Positions 61,979 to 64,000 of a stretch of DNA of 64,000 nucleotides are shown piece by piece. Numbering within the stretch: position 1 is the first letter of the stretch; each line of letters starts with the position of its first letter. Under the pieces are notes generated by a model that made no database searches, was not told the origin of the DNA, and was given only the letters and a program-made list of their open reading frames with translations. The translations under genes were made by a program, and so were the position numbers. Where the stretch lies: the NCBI RefSeq assembly GCF_001514285.1, contig NZ_KQ949029.1, positions 416,800 to 480,799 on the forward strand, read 5' to 3'. The DNA is from Streptomyces sp. DSM 15324. GTDB lineage: Bacteria; Actinomycetota; Actinomycetes; Streptomycetales; Streptomycetaceae.

Positions 61979-62355
61979 GACCGTCCTTCCGTGCCGTTCG
62001 CGACGCTGCGGGCCCACAGCACGAGGGGCACCTGCAGGGGCAGCCGACCGAACGCGGCGGCCTTGACGGGGGTGGGACGGTCGCGCCAGTCCAGCGCCAT
62101 CTTGACGTTGGCGGGGAAGACGCCGACGAAGAACGCGGCGCTGGCCAGGGCGGCCGCCTTGCGGGTCCGCGGCAGCGCCAGTCCGGCTGCCAGTGCCAGC
62201 TCGGCGACGCCGCTGCCGTACGTCCAGGCCCTGGGCGAACCCGGCAGGGCGCGCGGGATCGTCGCGTCGAAGGAGCGGGGGGCGGCGAAATGGGCTACGC
62301 CCGCAGTGGCCAGCAGGCCGGCCAGCAGCAGGGGTGAGCGTCCGGACCGGGACAA
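61975..62355 (-). CDS. DoxX-like membrane protein
   Basis: 126 aa with four hydrophobic segments (LLLAGLLATAGVAHFAAP, SGVAELALAAGLALP, AAALASAAFFVGVFPANVKMALDW, PLQVPLVLWA). The pattern is that of DoxX/DUF4260-type small membrane proteins, some of which work with thiol-redox partners. It overlaps the peroxiredoxin gene by four bases. The upstream 110 bp separates it from the MarR gene, which is on the same strand, so a three-gene transcript is possible. Confidence 0.84.
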   Translation of the reverse strand: MSRSGRSPLLLAGLLATAGVAHFAAPRSFDATIPRALPGSPRAWTYGSGVAELALAAGLALPRTRKAAALASAAFFVGVFPANVKMALDWRDRPTPVKAAAFGRLPLQVPLVLWARSVANGTEGRS

Positions 62356-62465
62356 GGTTCCTCCTCTGAAGTCCTGACGCCCGAGATTACTGGACGGTAG
62401 TGAGGGCTCCGTCAGCGGGGTACGGCACTGCGGACGCCCTTCAACTCCCTTGCGCCGGCAGCGGG

Positions 62466-62978
62466 TCAGGCGCTGACGGCGGACTGGTCGGTGTCGTCGT
62501 CGACGGCGCAGGAGAGGACGTCGTCGACCATGCGGTGGAAGAGCGTGGCGAGCCGGCCGAGCTCCTCGGGGGACCAGCCGGACAGGGCGAGCTGCATCCC
62601 CCGGGCGCCCGCGTCCCGGATCCGGTCGACGGCCTCGCGGCCGGCGCCGGTGAGCTCAATCCGCTGGGCCCGCCCGTCGTCGGGGTCGGGCACCCGGGTG
62701 ACATAGCCGGACTTCTGGAGCTGCTGTACGGTGCGGGTCACGTGGGAGGCCTCCACGCCCAGGCGCTGGGCCAGCTCCCCCGGCCGCAGCGGCTCGGAGT
62801 CGGCGACCTGGCGCAGCAGCGCCACGGCGGCCCGGTCCAGGGGGACACCGGCCATCGCCATCAGCCGGTCGTGCCGGCGGGCACGGGTGCTCAGGTAGGT
62901 GATCCGGGTGAGCGCGCGCTCGATCTCGATCACTTCCGGGGTGGCCACGGCAGGCAGGGGGAGCGGTTCGGTGGGCAT
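62466..62978 (-). CDS. MarR family transcriptional regulator
   Basis: 170 aa. Winged helix: LDRAAVALLRQVADSEPLRPGELAQRLGVEASHVTRTVQQLQKSGYVTRVPDPDDGRAQRI. No Cys in the ligand-binding helices except one near the C-terminus (DDVLSCAVDD), so it is not an obvious OhrR-type sensor. Start ATG 62978. The inverted repeat at 63005 is just upstream. Confidence 0.93.
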   Translation of the reverse strand: MPTEPLPLPAVATPEVIEIERALTRITYLSTRARRHDRLMAMAGVPLDRAAVALLRQVADSEPLRPGELAQRLGVEASHVTRTVQQLQKSGYVTRVPDPDDGRAQRIELTGAGREAVDRIRDAGARGMQLALSGWSPEELGRLATLFHRMVDDVLSCAVDDDTDQSAVSA

Positions 62979-63004
62979 GCGACCACGCTAGCATCTCGTT
63001 GCGT

Positions 63005-63018
63005 AACTCAAGTAAGTT
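63005..63018. promoter_or_regulatory. AACT/AGTT inverted repeat, MarR autoregulation candidate
   Basis: AACTCAAGTAAGTT: AACT and AGTT arms with CAAGTA between, in an AT-rich island 27 bp upstream of the MarR start. MarR sites are often short AT-rich palindromes over the promoter. Confidence 0.5.
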
Positions 63019-63615
63019 GCCGCGTCCGCCGTGGGAGATCCGGGAGGCGCACCCACCGCTCACCGGTCCGGTGCGGCACCGGGTGCGCGCGGCCGTGCGC
63101 GACCCAGGCACACCGTGGCCGCTCGGGCCGGTCGTCGACGGGGTGGGGAGCGGGCTGCTGGGACGCCGGGCGCTCGTCCTGCGGCTGATCGTCCGGCCGA
63201 CCGACGTCGGGGCGGCCTGGTAGACGGCGCTGCCGGCGGCCCTCGCCCCGGGCACGGCCGCCCGTCGTGCGGGTCCCGCTCGCTGCGCCACAGCTCGGCG
63301 CCGTGCGCGGCCACCACGCCCAGGCCCCTCTGGTCGCCCTGTCGATGTGGAGCGGCCGGCCCGGCGGGCGTACGGCACCGATCCTCACCGAGTGGGGCTG
63401 GTGGGGGCCGTACAAGCCCTCGCGGCGGCCGACGGGATGCGGGGGATGCGCCGCCGGGCGGCAGCGCTCGACGGGACGGTAGGTCCTTGGACGCCGCTTT
63501 TCGTGGTGCGGTGTCAGGCACGGGTGGGTGTGACAGTTCCCGTGGGTCCGTGAACGGTCCCACGGGGGGCTGCGTCTGGTGGGACGGCGGACCGCCCCAC
63601 CAGACGGCGGGGCCG
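63019..63615. other. Stretch without a confident gene, possible remnant
   Basis: 597 bp. On the + strand a TTG 62999 frame runs 74 residues to a TAG at 63221 (LGPVVDGVGSGLLGRRALVLRLIV and similar) with good third-position GC, then continues in other frames. The pattern looks like a decayed gene with one or more frameshifts, but no family is recognised and no frame keeps coding bias to the end. A few hairpins occur near 63550-63610. I cannot support a working gene. Confidence 0.4.
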
Positions 63616-63999
63616 CTATCCCCGGTGCTCGAAGTGGACGGGTATGTACTGGTCGTACGACCGGTCGGCGGTGGCGGTGAAGTCGGCGCGGGTGACGATG
63701 GCGCATCGCACGGTGACATCGCAGACGAGGCCGTCGGCGATCTCGGGACGCAGATTGAGGGTGGTGAGGAAGGAACCGCCCGGCTCGTAGGGGATGGTGG
63801 CGCCGGGTGTGCTGGTGGCGGTGTCGGTGATGCGCCGGGCCGAGCCGTCGGTGGACTCCCGGCCGCCGAGGCACGGTGTGGGCAGGCTGGTGTAAGTCGT
63901 CGGGTCGCCGACCCGGACCGTGTCGGGGATGACACAGAAGGCGAGGAAGACACCCTGGGCCCTGTTGTAGCCGTTGCCGGCGACAGCCACCGTGCCACC
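63616..63999 (-). CDS. Secreted Ig-like protein, C-terminal part, gene runs off the right edge
   Basis: 125 aa are visible as GTG 63990 (VAVAGNGYNRAQGVFLAFC); the frame continues to the window end, so the N-terminus is missing. Features: CVIPDTVRVGDPTTY, PTPCLGG, YEPGGSFLTTLNLRP, then CDVTVRCAIVTRADFTATADRS and a closing YIPVHFEHRG. Even Cys spacing and beta-strand patterns fit the Ig-like, neocarzinostatin-type secreted proteins common in Streptomyces; such domains also follow HtaA haem-binding domains. Needs the sequence to the right. Confidence 0.6.
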   Translation of the reverse strand, partial: GGTVAVAGNGYNRAQGVFLAFCVIPDTVRVGDPTTYTSLPTPCLGGRESTDGSARRITDTATSTPGATIPYEPGGSFLTTLNLRPEIADGLVCDVTVRCAIVTRADFTATADRSYDQYIPVHFEHRG

Positions 64000-64000
64000 G

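Overview
The window looks like chromosomal DNA of a Streptomyces (or very close relative). Base composition is very high in G+C with strong third-position GC bias. Many genes start with GTG, and one probably with TTG. The content is typical of the genus: a conservon (sensor-like ATPase, roadblock/LC7, DUF742 and GTPase genes) with a CYP157/CYP154 P450 pair, a WhiB-like protein, a Tat-exported chitosanase, other secreted hydrolases, and stand-alone roadblock proteins. Species and chromosomal position cannot be told from the sequence.

Layout. 1-10.5 kb: metabolic and housekeeping-type genes (PhzF, MFS, type I GAPDH, GlxA-type AraC regulator, GCS2-type ligase, an NAD+-dependent DNA ligase followed by a small P-loop kinase). 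10.6-16.3 kb: a small frameshifted gene, a membrane Ser/Thr kinase overlapping a single-pass repeat protein with a related ectodomain, a Tat-like TIM-barrel protein, and a class V PLP enzyme behind a 58-residue ORF. 16.3-18.9 kb: a candidate structured RNA and a roadblock cluster (divergent LC7, then LC7, DUF4388/PATAN-like, LC7). 18.9-31.9 kb: GH16, WhiB-like, MpaB-like oxygenase, SGNH lipase, ComB-like phosphatase, DHA2 efflux pump with AraC regulator, secreted lipase, an octanucleotide repeat array, MOSC protein, GH46 chitosanase with a palindromic operator, aldo/keto reductase, and a membrane protein with an Mrr-like tail.

31.9-38.4 kb: M4 metalloprotease with P-domain, a secreted Cys-containing protein, flavodoxin-like protein, a further LC7 protein, an ArsR-like regulator and a doubly truncated IS1182-type transposase. 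38.6-43.9 kb: the conservon cvnA-B-C-D-CYP157-CYP154, every junction overlapping, ended by a strong hairpin. 44-50 kb: PucR-like and TetR regulators, YciO/Sua5-like protein, dienelactone hydrolase, and a GH64 beta-1,3-glucanase behind a LacI-type palindrome. 50-64 kb: a second M4 protease, MHYT membrane protein, metallophosphoesterase, luciferase-like oxidoreductase, TauD dioxygenase, aldo/keto reductase, a 28-bp tandem repeat, a PAS/GAF/PP2C/ATPase phosphatase, a DoxX-peroxiredoxin pair beside a MarR gene, and a truncated secreted protein at the right edge.

Themes: (i) small GTPase/roadblock signalling, with five LC7 proteins in three places; (ii) extracellular degradation of polymers (two M4 proteases, GH16, GH46, GH64, two lipases), with recognisable operators in front of GH46 and GH64; (iii) a kinase/repeat-protein pair whose 11-residue Thr repeats look like a multisite phosphorylation target. 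The most interesting items are the kinase/repeat pair, the roadblock cluster with its adjacent RNA candidate, and the ligase-kinase operon. All functions here are inferred from the sequence alone.
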